Below are positions 7,035-14,082 of a DNA stretch of 19,154 nucleotides, in pieces. Made by a program: the position numbers and the translations under genes. Each line of letters starts with the position of its first letter. Position 1 is the first letter of the stretch. This DNA comes from CAZWDL01 sp964632995. GTDB taxonomy: Bacteria; Bacteroidota; Bacteroidia; Chitinophagales; Saprospiraceae. Under the pieces are notes generated by a model, which saw only the letters and a program-made list of their open reading frames with translations, was not told the DNA's origin and ran no database searches. Where the stretch lies: assembly GCA_964632995.1 (NCBI GenBank), contig CAZWDL010000132.1, positions 1-19,154 of the forward strand, read 5' to 3'.

Positions 7035-8357
7035 TCACCGCACCTTCACCGCAATCCGGTGGCAGGCGTTATTGAGGTATCCTTTTGGGTTCCATCCGGG
7101 CAGCAGCATGGGCTGCATACGGCCGTCGCTGCCGGTAGCGCGGGCCCACACTTCGTAATATCCCCTTTCGGGGAAAGATACGTTGGCACGCCAGTGCTGC
7201 CAGGCCAGGCGGTTGGCCGGGCCATCCAGCTCACAGCGTCGCCAGGTTTGCCCGTAATCGATGCTGTAGTGCATCTCGCTGACCTTCAGGTCGCCGGCCC
7301 AGGCGTGGCCGCGAATGGGCAGCCCCTTTCCCAGGTCGATCATCACGCCGGTCTTGGGGTAGGTAATCAGCGATTTGACGGGCATAGATTCGATGATGCA
7401 CATGTCTTCGTCGGGCACATCGGCGCCCGGCGCGACGGGCTTGCAGGGTACGCGGTAGGACTGCCCGCCCATCTTCGTGCCGTCGTGCACCTGGTTACGG
7501 ATGACGAGGCGCTCCAGCCACTTTCCGGAGGTCGAAGCGGGCCAGCCCCCGAAGACCAGCCGCAGCGGGTAGCCGTTGAGCCAGGGCAGGTCCTCGCCGT
7601 TCATCGCCCAGGCGATCAGCGATTCGTCTTCCAGCGCCTTGCGCATGGGCACGCCCCGCGAGATGGGCTCCTTGGCCGGGTCGCCGCTGACGTGGGTATC
7701 TTTACCGTAGTAGCCGATATACACGGCATCATCCCGGATGCCCGCCGCCTGCAGCACATCCCGCAAGCGCACCCCGGTGAAAGCCGCACAGCCCACCGCC
7801 CCGGTACTCCACTGGTTGCCCTTGGCCGGCGGCTGAAATTCGGAGCGGCCGTTGCCACCGCACTCCAGCGTCAGCTGATAGGTGTAGTTCTCAAAACTCG
7901 ATTTCAGTTCAGACAGGGTGAAGGTTTTTTTACTTCGCGCCGCCTCCCCTTCCACCGTCAGCGTCCAGGTGTCGGGGTTGATGGCGCCCTGCTCGGGTGG
8001 TATGCCGTTGTTCCGGACAAAAAACAGCTCGCGGGGCGTCAACTTGTCGTCGAGCAGATGCGGCGGCGTTTCGGCATTGACGGGCCGGTCGTTCAGCACC
8101 ACCAGTTCCGGATGCTTGCCGGGCAGTACAAAGGGCTCTGCCGCATTCGCCAGGGCGGCGGGGATTAATCCCGCCGGAAAATGCTCCGCAAAAACGATAT
8201 TGGCGCCCAGCACGGCGCTCATCGCCGCCAGCGCCCCCTTCCTTAAAAAACCGCGGCGACTGACAGGGTCTGCTTCCCGCCCCCACAACTTCCGGTCGGC
8301 CGCTTCCGGGTCCCGGGCGTATAGTTCGTGTATGCCTATCTTCTTCTTTTTATCCAT
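7035..8357 (-). CDS. Sulfite oxidase/SoxC-like molybdopterin oxidoreductase, Tat-exported
   Basis: A 440-residue member of the sulfite oxidase family. After a long charged N-terminus, a twin-arginine signal (SRRGFLRKG, RR at 34-35) precedes a hydrophobic stretch to about 57, indicating export of the folded molybdenum-cofactor enzyme. The cofactor domain includes ECGGNGRSEF, whose Cys166 is the expected Mo ligand. It continues with VGCAAFTGVRLRDVL (188-202), the SRGVPM block (233-238) and GWPASTSGKWL (271-281). Residues from about 320 (IIESMPVKSLI...) to the end form the Ig-like dimerisation domain. It should oxidise sulfite to sulfate outside the cytoplasm and pass electrons to a cytochrome c. 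The next gene downstream encodes such a cytochrome, which supports a SorAB-like pair. Other substrates within the family are possible, so the symbol is left blank. Confidence 0.9.
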   Translation of the reverse strand: MDKKKKIGIHELYARDPEAADRKLWGREADPVSRRGFLRKGALAAMSAVLGANIVFAEHFPAGLIPAALANAAEPFVLPGKHPELVVLNDRPVNAETPPHLLDDKLTPRELFFVRNNGIPPEQGAINPDTWTLTVEGEAARSKKTFTLSELKSSFENYTYQLTLECGGNGRSEFQPPAKGNQWSTGAVGCAAFTGVRLRDVLQAAGIRDDAVYIGYYGKDTHVSGDPAKEPISRGVPMRKALEDESLIAWAMNGEDLPWLNGYPLRLVFGGWPASTSGKWLERLVIRNQVHDGTKMGGQSYRVPCKPVAPGADVPDEDMCIIESMPVKSLITYPKTGVMIDLGKGLPIRGHAWAGDLKVSEMHYSIDYGQTWRRCELDGPANRLAWQHWRANVSFPERGYYEVWARATGSDGRMQPMLLPGWNPKGYLNNACHRIAVKVR

Positions 8358-8415
8358 TGCCGTTTATTTTTTCCAACAGTTGGGAAGGTTTACAGTTTTC
8401 GATATCTCAACCACC

Positions 8416-8664
8416 TTACCCATCCGACGACTCACCGTTCGCCGTAATCTTGGTATAGGCGAATATTACTAATAAGCGCAGCAACAACAGCCACGGCAAT
8501 CCATGCATCAGCAGATCGAACCAGTCCATCGGTTTCATGCCGTGGGCGCCGCCCAGCACCCATTTTATTTTGCCCCATACGTGGGGTTCCGGAAAGAAAG
8601 GCGCCAGGCCTAGCGTCAAACAGGCCAGTATCACCAACCGCCAGTCATTGATAATCGATTTCAA
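8416..8664 (-). CDS. Small two-helix membrane protein upstream of the sulfite dehydrogenase genes
   Basis: An 82-residue frame with two hydrophobic segments, about 8-24 (WRLVILACLTLGLAPFF) and 52-70 (LMHGLPWLLLLRLLVIFAY). A short polar loop (WGKIKWVLGGAHGMKPMDW) lies between them. The only upstream start in frame is TTG 8664; an in-frame stop lies 18 bases before it, and no ATG occurs before residue 43. It ends 58 bases before the molybdoenzyme gene on the same strand, suggesting co-transcription and perhaps a membrane docking role. I do not recognise a family. The TTG overlaps a sequence resembling a -7 promoter box. Coding status is likely but not certain. Confidence 0.6.
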   Translation of the reverse strand: MKSIINDWRLVILACLTLGLAPFFPEPHVWGKIKWVLGGAHGMKPMDWFDLLMHGLPWLLLLRLLVIFAYTKITANGESSDG

Positions 8665-8829
8665 AGGTATGTGGTTGTGAATTTACATAAAGAAATATTC
8701 ATTCGTCAAATTTTGTAAATTTCGCGGGGATAGCAAAATTTTTTCAACACTTGAATCTTGCACCTTGAACCTTTGAACTTACCTTATTTCCTTATTTTCA
8801 CCACACTTAAAAACGAAAACCCAGAACCC

Positions 8830-9804
8830 ATGTCTGCAAACCAACGCCCCCATATTGTCGTCCTGGACGCTCACACCCTAAACCCCGGCGACCTGAGCTG
8901 GAGCCGCCTCCGTTCCCTGGGCCGGGTGGAGCTCTACGAACAGTCGGAAGGAGCAGAAATTGTAGAACGCAGTCGCGAAGCGGATATCCTGCTCGTCAAT
9001 AAGGTCGTGATCGACCGGGAGGTAATGGAGCAGTTGCCACAGCTGCAATTCATCTGTGTCACCGCCACCGGTTACAACAACATTGATGTGGAGGCCGCCG
9101 CTGAGCGGGATATTCCGGTGTCCAACGCTCTTGGTTACAGTGCGGAATCCGTGGCCCAGCACAGCTTTGCCCTCCTGCTCGAACTCAGCAACCACATTGG
9201 GCTGCACAACGAGAGTGTCAAGCGGGGCGACTGGTCCAAACAAGCGCATTTTTCCTATCACCTGGCTCCCCTGGTCGAGTTGTCCGGTAAAACGATGGGT
9301 ATTTACGGATTCGGTAGCATCGGCCAACAGGTGGGCCGCATTGCCCGGGCTTTCGGAATGGAGGTGCTCTCCAAACACCCCCATCCGGAAAGAGACAAGC
9401 AACCCTGGGTGCGCTTTGTCGACCTGAACACCCTGTTTAGCGAAAGCAATGTCATCAGCCTGCACGCTCCCCTGACGGAAGAAAACGAAGGGGTGGTCAA
9501 TTACGATCTGCTCAAGAAAATGAAATCCGGGGCTTTCCTGATCAATACCGCCCGGGGAGGGCTGATCGTGGAAGAAGATCTGAAAAGAGCGCTCGAAGAA
9601 GGCCGTCTGGCCGGCGCCGGGCTGGATGTGTTATCGGAAGAGCCGCCTCCGCCCAATCATCCCCTGTTCGAAGTTGACAATTGCCTGATCACTCCGCATC
9701 AGGCCTGGGCCACCAAAGAAGCGCGGGAACGGTTGATGGACATTTCGGTAGAGAATGTGACGGCGTTCTTAAGAGGAGAACCGCGGAATGTGGTCACTGA
9801 GTGA
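8830..9804 (+). CDS. D-2-hydroxyacid dehydrogenase (glycerate dehydrogenase-like)
   Basis: A 324-residue NAD(P)-dependent enzyme from ATG 8830; the frame is open from 8758, but the preceding 24 codons look non-coding and family N-termini begin at about RPHIVVLD. The Rossmann motif is YGFGSIGQQVGR (159-170). The catalytic set is complete: Arg242 in NTARGG, Glu271 in LSEEPPPP, and His290 in ITPHQAW. The conserved ATGYNNID block (79-86) lies in the substrate domain. These enzymes interconvert 2-oxoacids and D-2-hydroxyacids in the cytoplasm, for example hydroxypyruvate and D-glycerate. ITPHQAWAT and the overall length fit the glycerate/hydroxypyruvate reductase branch, but the substrate is not proven. 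The gene appears monocistronic. It is divergent from the sulfite cluster and convergent with the Kbp-like gene. Confidence 0.9.
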   Translation: MSANQRPHIVVLDAHTLNPGDLSWSRLRSLGRVELYEQSEGAEIVERSREADILLVNKVVIDREVMEQLPQLQFICVTATGYNNIDVEAAAERDIPVSNALGYSAESVAQHSFALLLELSNHIGLHNESVKRGDWSKQAHFSYHLAPLVELSGKTMGIYGFGSIGQQVGRIARAFGMEVLSKHPHPERDKQPWVRFVDLNTLFSESNVISLHAPLTEENEGVVNYDLLKKMKSGAFLINTARGGLIVEEDLKRALEEGRLAGAGLDVLSEEPPPPNHPLFEVDNCLITPHQAWATKEARERLMDISVENVTAFLRGEPRNVVTE

Positions 9805-9823
9805 ATGGAGGATGGGGAGAGGA

Positions 9824-9861
9824 ATACCATCGAGAGCTTCCCGCCCCCCGTCTCCTGGTAT
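9824..9861. other. Weak stem-loop between convergent genes
   Basis: Six bases at 9824-9829 (ATACCA) pair exactly with 9856-9861 (TGGTAT). Outside them, GGAGA (about 9816-9820) can pair with TCTCC after 9861. The loop is long and no T-run follows. It lies between two convergent stop codons, where a bidirectional terminator would be expected, but the structure is weak. Confidence 0.25.
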
Positions 9862-9870
9862 ATCTGTCTC

Positions 9871-10356
9871 CTACGCTTCGTCCAGCGGCGGAATCCGCAG
9901 CATCTGTCCCGGATAGATCAGGTTGGGATCTTTCAGCATAGGCTTATTGGCCTCGAAGATGACGGGATACTTCATCGGATCACCGTAGAATTCCTTAGCG
10001 ATCTTGGAAAGCGAATCTCCCTTTTTGACTTCGTAGAATTTAGCTTCCGGCTCGGGGTTGGCGACGGTCATTCGATCGTCGACCGTAGCTACGCCTTCCA
10101 CATTACCGAGAATGAGCACTACCTTTTCTTTCTCTGACTGAGAGTCTACTTCGCCGTGCACGGTAACTTTATCACCCGATACATCAATAAACAGGTCCTT
10201 AACTCCGATTCCGTAATCGGCAACAACATTTTTGAGTGATTCCGCTTTGGCTTCCTCAGCCGCTTTGGCGGCTGCCGGATCAGGGGTTTCTACGTCGGCT
10301 TCTTTTCCCTTAAAGAGTTTTGAGCCGGCATTTTTCAAGAATGAGAATAATCCCAT
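9871..10356 (-). CDS. kbp: BON-LysM protein, Kbp/YgaU-like potassium-binding protein
   Basis: A 161-residue protein whose layout and sequence closely track E. coli Kbp (formerly YgaU, 149 residues). It has an MGLFSFLKNAGSKLF N-terminus, a BON domain (about 43-99, ending GVATVDDRM), and a C-terminal LysM domain (about 107-155, FYEVKKGDSLSKIA to IYPGQMLRIP). FEANKPMLK (134-142) is nearly identical between the two. E. coli Kbp is a cytoplasmic K+-binding protein. No signal peptide is present here either, although LysM domains more often bind peptidoglycan outside the cell. The Bacteroidota protein has an extra Ala/Glu-rich linker (20-42). The gene is convergent with the hydroxyacid dehydrogenase gene and divergent from secDF. 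Family assignment is strong; K+ binding is by homology. Confidence 0.88.
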   Translation of the reverse strand: MGLFSFLKNAGSKLFKGKEADVETPDPAAAKAAEEAKAESLKNVVADYGIGVKDLFIDVSGDKVTVHGEVDSQSEKEKVVLILGNVEGVATVDDRMTVANPEPEAKFYEVKKGDSLSKIAKEFYGDPMKYPVIFEANKPMLKDPNLIYPGQMLRIPPLDEA

Positions 10357-10539
10357 GGTGTCTAAGTTTGGTTTTTAGTTGAATAATTGGATCTTTGCGC
10401 CTTTACTTGAGCGCCGGTACGGACTGAATTGATCAATCTGAACGGCGTCATGAATATAAGCTGTTGTTTAAGCTCATGTTCAAATCTGGCTTCAAGATAT
10501 TGAAAAAGAAAGAATGTGGGTAGAAAAGCAACAGTTTCT

Positions 10540-10547
10540 TATATTTG
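10540..10547 (+). promoter_or_regulatory. Bacteroidota -7 box for secDF
   Basis: TATATTTG matches the TAnnTTTG -7 consensus exactly. Transcription would begin near 10554, giving a leader of about 110 bases before the secDF ATG. No clean -33 TTG was found at the expected spacing. Confidence 0.45.
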
Positions 10548-10572
10548 CGGAGTTTTTTTCTGGGGGTTTGTT

Positions 10573-10590
10573 AAATAGCAACGGCTATTT
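10573..10590 (+). other. Hairpin in secDF leader
   Basis: AAATAGC (10573-10579) and GCTATTT (10584-10590) form a perfect 7-bp stem with a 4-base loop. It lies inside the predicted secDF leader RNA and is not followed by a T-run, so it is not a terminator. It could affect translation or mRNA stability, or be a protein-binding site. Confidence 0.35.
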
Positions 10591-10665
10591 GGCAAAAGAC
10601 CCGAAGAATTGTAACTTGTTAAATGTGCTTTTTTCTAATCTTCTAAATTGTTAAATTACTGAGTT

Positions 10666-13600
10666 ATGCAAGGAAAAGGAATTGTGAAGTTCTTCCTTGT
10701 GGTAATGACGGTAGTTACTCTGGTGCAGTACCTGTTCATCCTTCCCACGCGGAAGGTGGAGAACGCTGCCGAGGAGTATGCTCAGTCAGCTTGCTCAACT
10801 ACCACGGAAGAATCGCGAAAGGCTTGCTTCAAAGAGAAGTATGCCGCGTACCTGGACTCGATGTCCAGTGAGGAGATATTTGAAATTCCGCTGCTGAAGT
10901 CCTACACCTACCAGGAACTGAAATCACAGCAGCTCGCCCTGGGGCTTGACCTCAAAGGCGGCATGAGCGTAGTGTTACAAGTAGACCTGCGCGAATTTTT
11001 ACGAGCACTTGCCAGCGACAGTAAAGATCCGACATTCACAGAAGCATTAGAAAAAGCCTCCGAAGCACAAAAAACCGCCCAAGCCGATTACGTCACGCTC
11101 TTCGCCGACGCCTGGAACGAAATTGCCGGTGATCAAAAGTTGAGTGCTATTTTCCAGCGCAACGAAGCGCTGCGCGATCAGATCAACTTCAACACCTCCG
11201 ACGGCGAAGTGGTCCGCATCATCCGCCAGAAGGCCGATGAGACGGTAGACCTGACCTTCAAGCTGCTCAAGGAGCGTATTGACAAGCTGGGCGTCGCCCA
11301 GCCGAACGTCTCGCTCGATCAGAACCGCGACCTGATTATCGTGGAACTGCCGGGCATCGACAATCCGGAACGCGCCCGCAACTTCCTGCAGGCCGCCGCG
11401 AAGCTCGAATTCTGGAATGTCTACCGCATCAGCGACGCCGGCATACAGCAGGCCTTCGTAGAAGCCAATCAGCGACTGCGATCGGCTGAAGGCGGACAAA
11501 CAGAACCCGAACGCGAAGTTCTACGCATCGATACGACTTACGTTACCGACAGCCTCGGCAATGTCGACAGGTCGCAGATCGCCCAGGTCGATACGGTATA
11601 CGCACCGACCAACTTCAACCAGGGGCCGCTGTTCAATGTTTTCTCCGTCAACCAGACCGGCCAGCAGGGCCTCGCCGTCATGGGTTCGGCCAAACGCAAC
11701 CAACGCGACCGCATCAGCGAACTGCTGAGCCGCCCCGAGGTGCAAAACCTCTTCCCGCGCGACCTGGTTTTCCGCTGGGCTAAAGACCCGATCGAGGATT
11801 TCGAGACCGGAGAACTGACCGACGAGTACCAGCTCTTCGCCATACGCACCGAGCGCGGTAGCAGCCAGCCCCCGCTGAGCGGAGACCACGTCACCGACGC
11901 CAGCCAGCAGCTCGACCCTACCACCAACGAGGTGACGGTATCGCTGAGCATGGACAATACCGGCACCAAGATCTGGGGCAACCTAACCACCAAAGCCGCT
12001 CAGGACAACAACCGCGAGATCGCCATCCTGCTCGATGACGAAGTGGTCTCGGCGCCCCGTGTAATCAATCCGATTACCAACGGCAACTCGTCAATCACCG
12101 GCAACTTCGATATTCAGGAAGCCAAGGATTTGGCGAATATCCTGCAAATCGGTAAGCTGCCCGCCGAAACGGCGATCATCCAGGAATCGCTGGTCGGCCC
12201 CTCGCTGGGACAGGAGAACATCGACCGCAGCGTCAACGCCCTGGCCATCGGCTTTACCACCGTCCTCTTATTTATGATCGTCTACTACGGCGGCGGTGGC
12301 ATCATTTCCATCATCGCCCTATTCCTCAACCTGTTCTTCATCTTCGGCGCCCTGGCCAGCTACGGCACCGTACTTACCCTGCCGGGTATCGCCGGTATCG
12401 TACTGACCATCGGTATGGCCGTGGACGCCAACGTGATCATCTACGAGCGTATCCGCGAAGAACTGCGCGAGGGCAAGAGCATGTTGATGTCCATCCAGGA
12501 CGGTTTTAAGAACTCCTACTCGGCGATCATCGACGCCAACGTCACCACCATCCTGACGGCTTTCGTTCTGGCCTACTTTGGCCTCGGCCCCATCAAGGGC
12601 TTCGCTGTCGTCCTGATCATCGGTGTGCTGGCCTCGCTCTTTACCGCCGTACTGGTGAGCCGCCTGATCATCGACTGGTGGACCAGCAAGGAGCGCCCGA
12701 TGTCTTTCTCCACGAAGGTTTCGGAAAACGCACTGGCCAACCTGAACATCGACTGGCTGGGTAAGCGCCGTATCTCTTATATGGTTTCCGGCGCCATCAT
12801 CATCGCCGGTCTGGCCTCCTTCTTCGTACGCGGCTTCGAACTGGGTGTCGACTTTAAAGGCGGCTACTCCTATAATGTGGTTTTCGAAGAACCCGTCGAT
12901 GCACAGGACCTGCGCGAATCGCTCACCGATGCCTTCGACGGCAGCACGCCCGTCGTCAAGGCTGTCGATACGGAGAACACCTATAATGTCGTTACCGACT
13001 ACCTGATTGATGAGACCGGCGACGATGCCGCCGAACAGGTAATGCAGCAGCTGCACGCCGGCGTCAACGCGCTGACCGTCAGCGATATCAACTACGAACA
13101 GTTTAAGAACGCCGACGGCGAAGGCACCTACGTGACCAGCTCCACCAAGGTTGGTCCAACCATCGCCGACGATATTCAGACGAGCGCGATATACGCCACC
13201 GTATTCGCCCTGCTGCTGATCTTCCTCTATATCTTCATCCGCTTCAGCAAGTGGCAGTACAGCCTCGGCGCCGTCGCCGCCCTGTTCCACGATACGCTCG
13301 TGGTGCTGTCGGTCTTCTCGCTCCTGCACGGCATCCTGCCCTTCTCGCTGGAAATCGATCAGCCCTTCATCGCCGCAATCCTGACAGTGATCGGTTACTC
13401 GATCAACGATACGGTGGTCGTCTTCGACCGCATACGCGAGTACATGAACCTGTACCTGAAGCGCAGCAAAGAGGAAGTCATCAACGCTGCGGTCAACAGC
13501 ACGATCAGCCGTACGGTGATTACCTCGGTGACTACCTTCTTCGTGGTCGCCGTACTGTTCTTCTTCGGTGGCACCAGTATCAGAGGCTTCGCCTTTGCGA

Positions 13601-13743
13601 TCCTGGTGGGTATCGTCGTGGGTACCTACTCCTCCGTCTTCGTCGCCACACCGGTCATGTCCGACCTTAGCGGTGAACTGAAAGCGAAAGAGTCGAAGAA
13701 AAGTAAGAAGAGCTTCTCGGCTGCGGCCCAGAAGGCGCGTTAA
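10666..13743 (+). CDS. secDF: Protein translocase subunit SecDF (fusion)
   Basis: A 1025-residue SecD-SecF fusion, as is usual in Bacteroidota. It is an inner-membrane partner of SecYEG that uses the proton-motive force to pull preproteins across the membrane. The first transmembrane helix is at about 7-26. The SecD motif LGLDLKGGM lies at 92-100, and the large periplasmic P1 region runs to about 520. A SecD membrane block follows with GMAVDANVIIYERIREEL (near 583-600). The SecF half starts near 700 (GKRRISYMVSG), with GVDFKGG near 727 and GYSINDTVVVFDRIREYM (about 910-927), followed by the last helices and a basic tail. D and R residues of both proton-path motifs are present. Two Cys, 43 and 54, sit just outside the first helix. 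The gene is followed by a strong terminator and appears monocistronic. Confidence 0.97.
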   Translation: MQGKGIVKFFLVVMTVVTLVQYLFILPTRKVENAAEEYAQSACSTTTEESRKACFKEKYAAYLDSMSSEEIFEIPLLKSYTYQELKSQQLALGLDLKGGMSVVLQVDLREFLRALASDSKDPTFTEALEKASEAQKTAQADYVTLFADAWNEIAGDQKLSAIFQRNEALRDQINFNTSDGEVVRIIRQKADETVDLTFKLLKERIDKLGVAQPNVSLDQNRDLIIVELPGIDNPERARNFLQAAAKLEFWNVYRISDAGIQQAFVEANQRLRSAEGGQTEPEREVLRIDTTYVTDSLGNVDRSQIAQVDTVYAPTNFNQGPLFNVFSVNQTGQQGLAVMGSAKRNQRDRISELLSRPEVQNLFPRDLVFRWAKDPIEDFETGELTDEYQLFAIRTERGSSQPPLSGDHVTDASQQLDPTTNEVTVSLSMDNTGTKIWGNLTTKAAQDNNREIAILLDDEVVSAPRVINPITNGNSSITGNFDIQEAKDLANILQIGKLPAETAIIQESLVGPSLGQENIDRSVNALAIGFTTVLLFMIVYYGGGGIISIIALFLNLFFIFGALASYGTVLTLPGIAGIVLTIGMAVDANVIIYERIREELREGKSMLMSIQDGFKNSYSAIIDANVTTILTAFVLAYFGLGPIKGFAVVLIIGVLASLFTAVLVSRLIIDWWTSKERPMSFSTKVSENALANLNIDWLGKRRISYMVSGAIIIAGLASFFVRGFELGVDFKGGYSYNVVFEEPVDAQDLRESLTDAFDGSTPVVKAVDTENTYNVVTDYLIDETGDDAAEQVMQQLHAGVNALTVSDINYEQFKNADGEGTYVTSSTKVGPTIADDIQTSAIYATVFALLLIFLYIFIRFSKWQYSLGAVAALFHDTLVVLSVFSLLHGILPFSLEIDQPFIAAILTVIGYSINDTVVVFDRIREYMNLYLKRSKEEVINAAVNSTISRTVITSVTTFFVVAVLFFFGGTSIRGFAFAILVGIVVGTYSSVFVATPVMSDLSGELKAKESKKSKKSFSAAAQKAR

Positions 13744-13778
13744 ATAACATTCGGTTTTAATCAATCGATAGGGAAAAG

Positions 13779-13812
13779 CCTCCCGGTGATGTTTTCATCG
13801 GGAGGTTTTTTT
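13779..13812 (+). terminator. Rho-independent terminator of secDF
   Basis: CCTCCC (13779-13784) pairs with GGGAGG (13800-13805), and GATG (13788-13791) pairs with CATC (13796-13799). There is a 3-base bulge (13785-13787) and a TTTT loop. Seven T residues follow at 13806-13812. The A-run before the stem could make it work on the minus strand too. It starts 35 bases after the secDF stop. Confidence 0.85.
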
Positions 13813-13955
13813 ATGAAGTCAGGAAGGGAAGTCAGAAAACCGGGCCATACACCACAATTTCGAACAACACTGAACTCGAACGGCTCGGTGTACTTATATT
13901 TAAAATTTATTCTTTTTTCATATGCAATCTTTCCCTTTCCGCCCGCTCTCCCTCC

Positions 13956-14020
13956 GTTCGGGACGGGTTTACCCCGTGGAATTCGCGAAGCGACTATTCC
14001 ACGGGGTAAACCTTCCGAAT
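13956..14020. repeat. Long inverted repeat (hairpin) with GCGAAGC apex
   Basis: The arms at 13966-13982 and 13996-14012 are a perfect 17-bp inverted repeat. The 13 bases between them also fold: TCGC (13983-13986) pairs with GCGA (13990-13993) around GAA. The stem extends outward to 13956/14020 with two single-base bulges and G-U pairs. The whole is a hairpin of about 30 bp. The apex contains GCGAAGC, known to form an unusually stable DNA mini-hairpin; the same heptamer recurs at 14035-14041 and 2051-2057. It lacks a T-run and lies 63 bases past the 3' end of the 919-residue cytochrome gene and 144 bases past the secDF terminator. It could be a REP-like palindrome, a small non-autonomous element or a processing signal. 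Confidence 0.75.
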
Positions 14021-14082
14021 TCCGCTTTCTCGGAGCGAAGCGAAGAGCCGTATGGCCGCTTTCCGCCTTAGCATTCCCCCTC

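Larger units (their letters stand above)
10357..10665. other. Intergenic region between kbp-like gene and secDF
   Basis: This 309-base AT-rich gap separates two divergent genes and should hold both promoters. Seen in it are a -7 box facing secDF (10540-10547) and a small perfect hairpin in the secDF leader (10573-10590). A seven-codon open frame also lies just before secDF (10623-10646). No convincing -7 box facing kbp was found. There is no sign of a further gene. Confidence 0.5.

Noticed and set aside
7008..8168. Plus-strand open frame of 386 residues over the sulfite oxidase-type gene
   Set aside because: It is an antisense shadow in GC-rich DNA; the minus strand encodes a complete sulfite-oxidase-family protein with conserved motifs.
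9805..10137. Plus-strand frame directly after the hydroxyacid dehydrogenase
   Set aside because: It is mostly antisense to the Kbp-like gene, which has strong family similarity.
10362..10369. TAAGTTTG on the plus strand, matching the -7 consensus
   Set aside because: It lies 6 bases from the kbp start and faces away from it, about 300 bases from secDF, and a better placed box exists at 10540.
12319..13764. Minus-strand open frame of 481 residues over secDF
   Set aside because: It is rich in Asp, Gly, His and Gln as expected for an antisense frame, and secDF on the plus strand is unmistakable.
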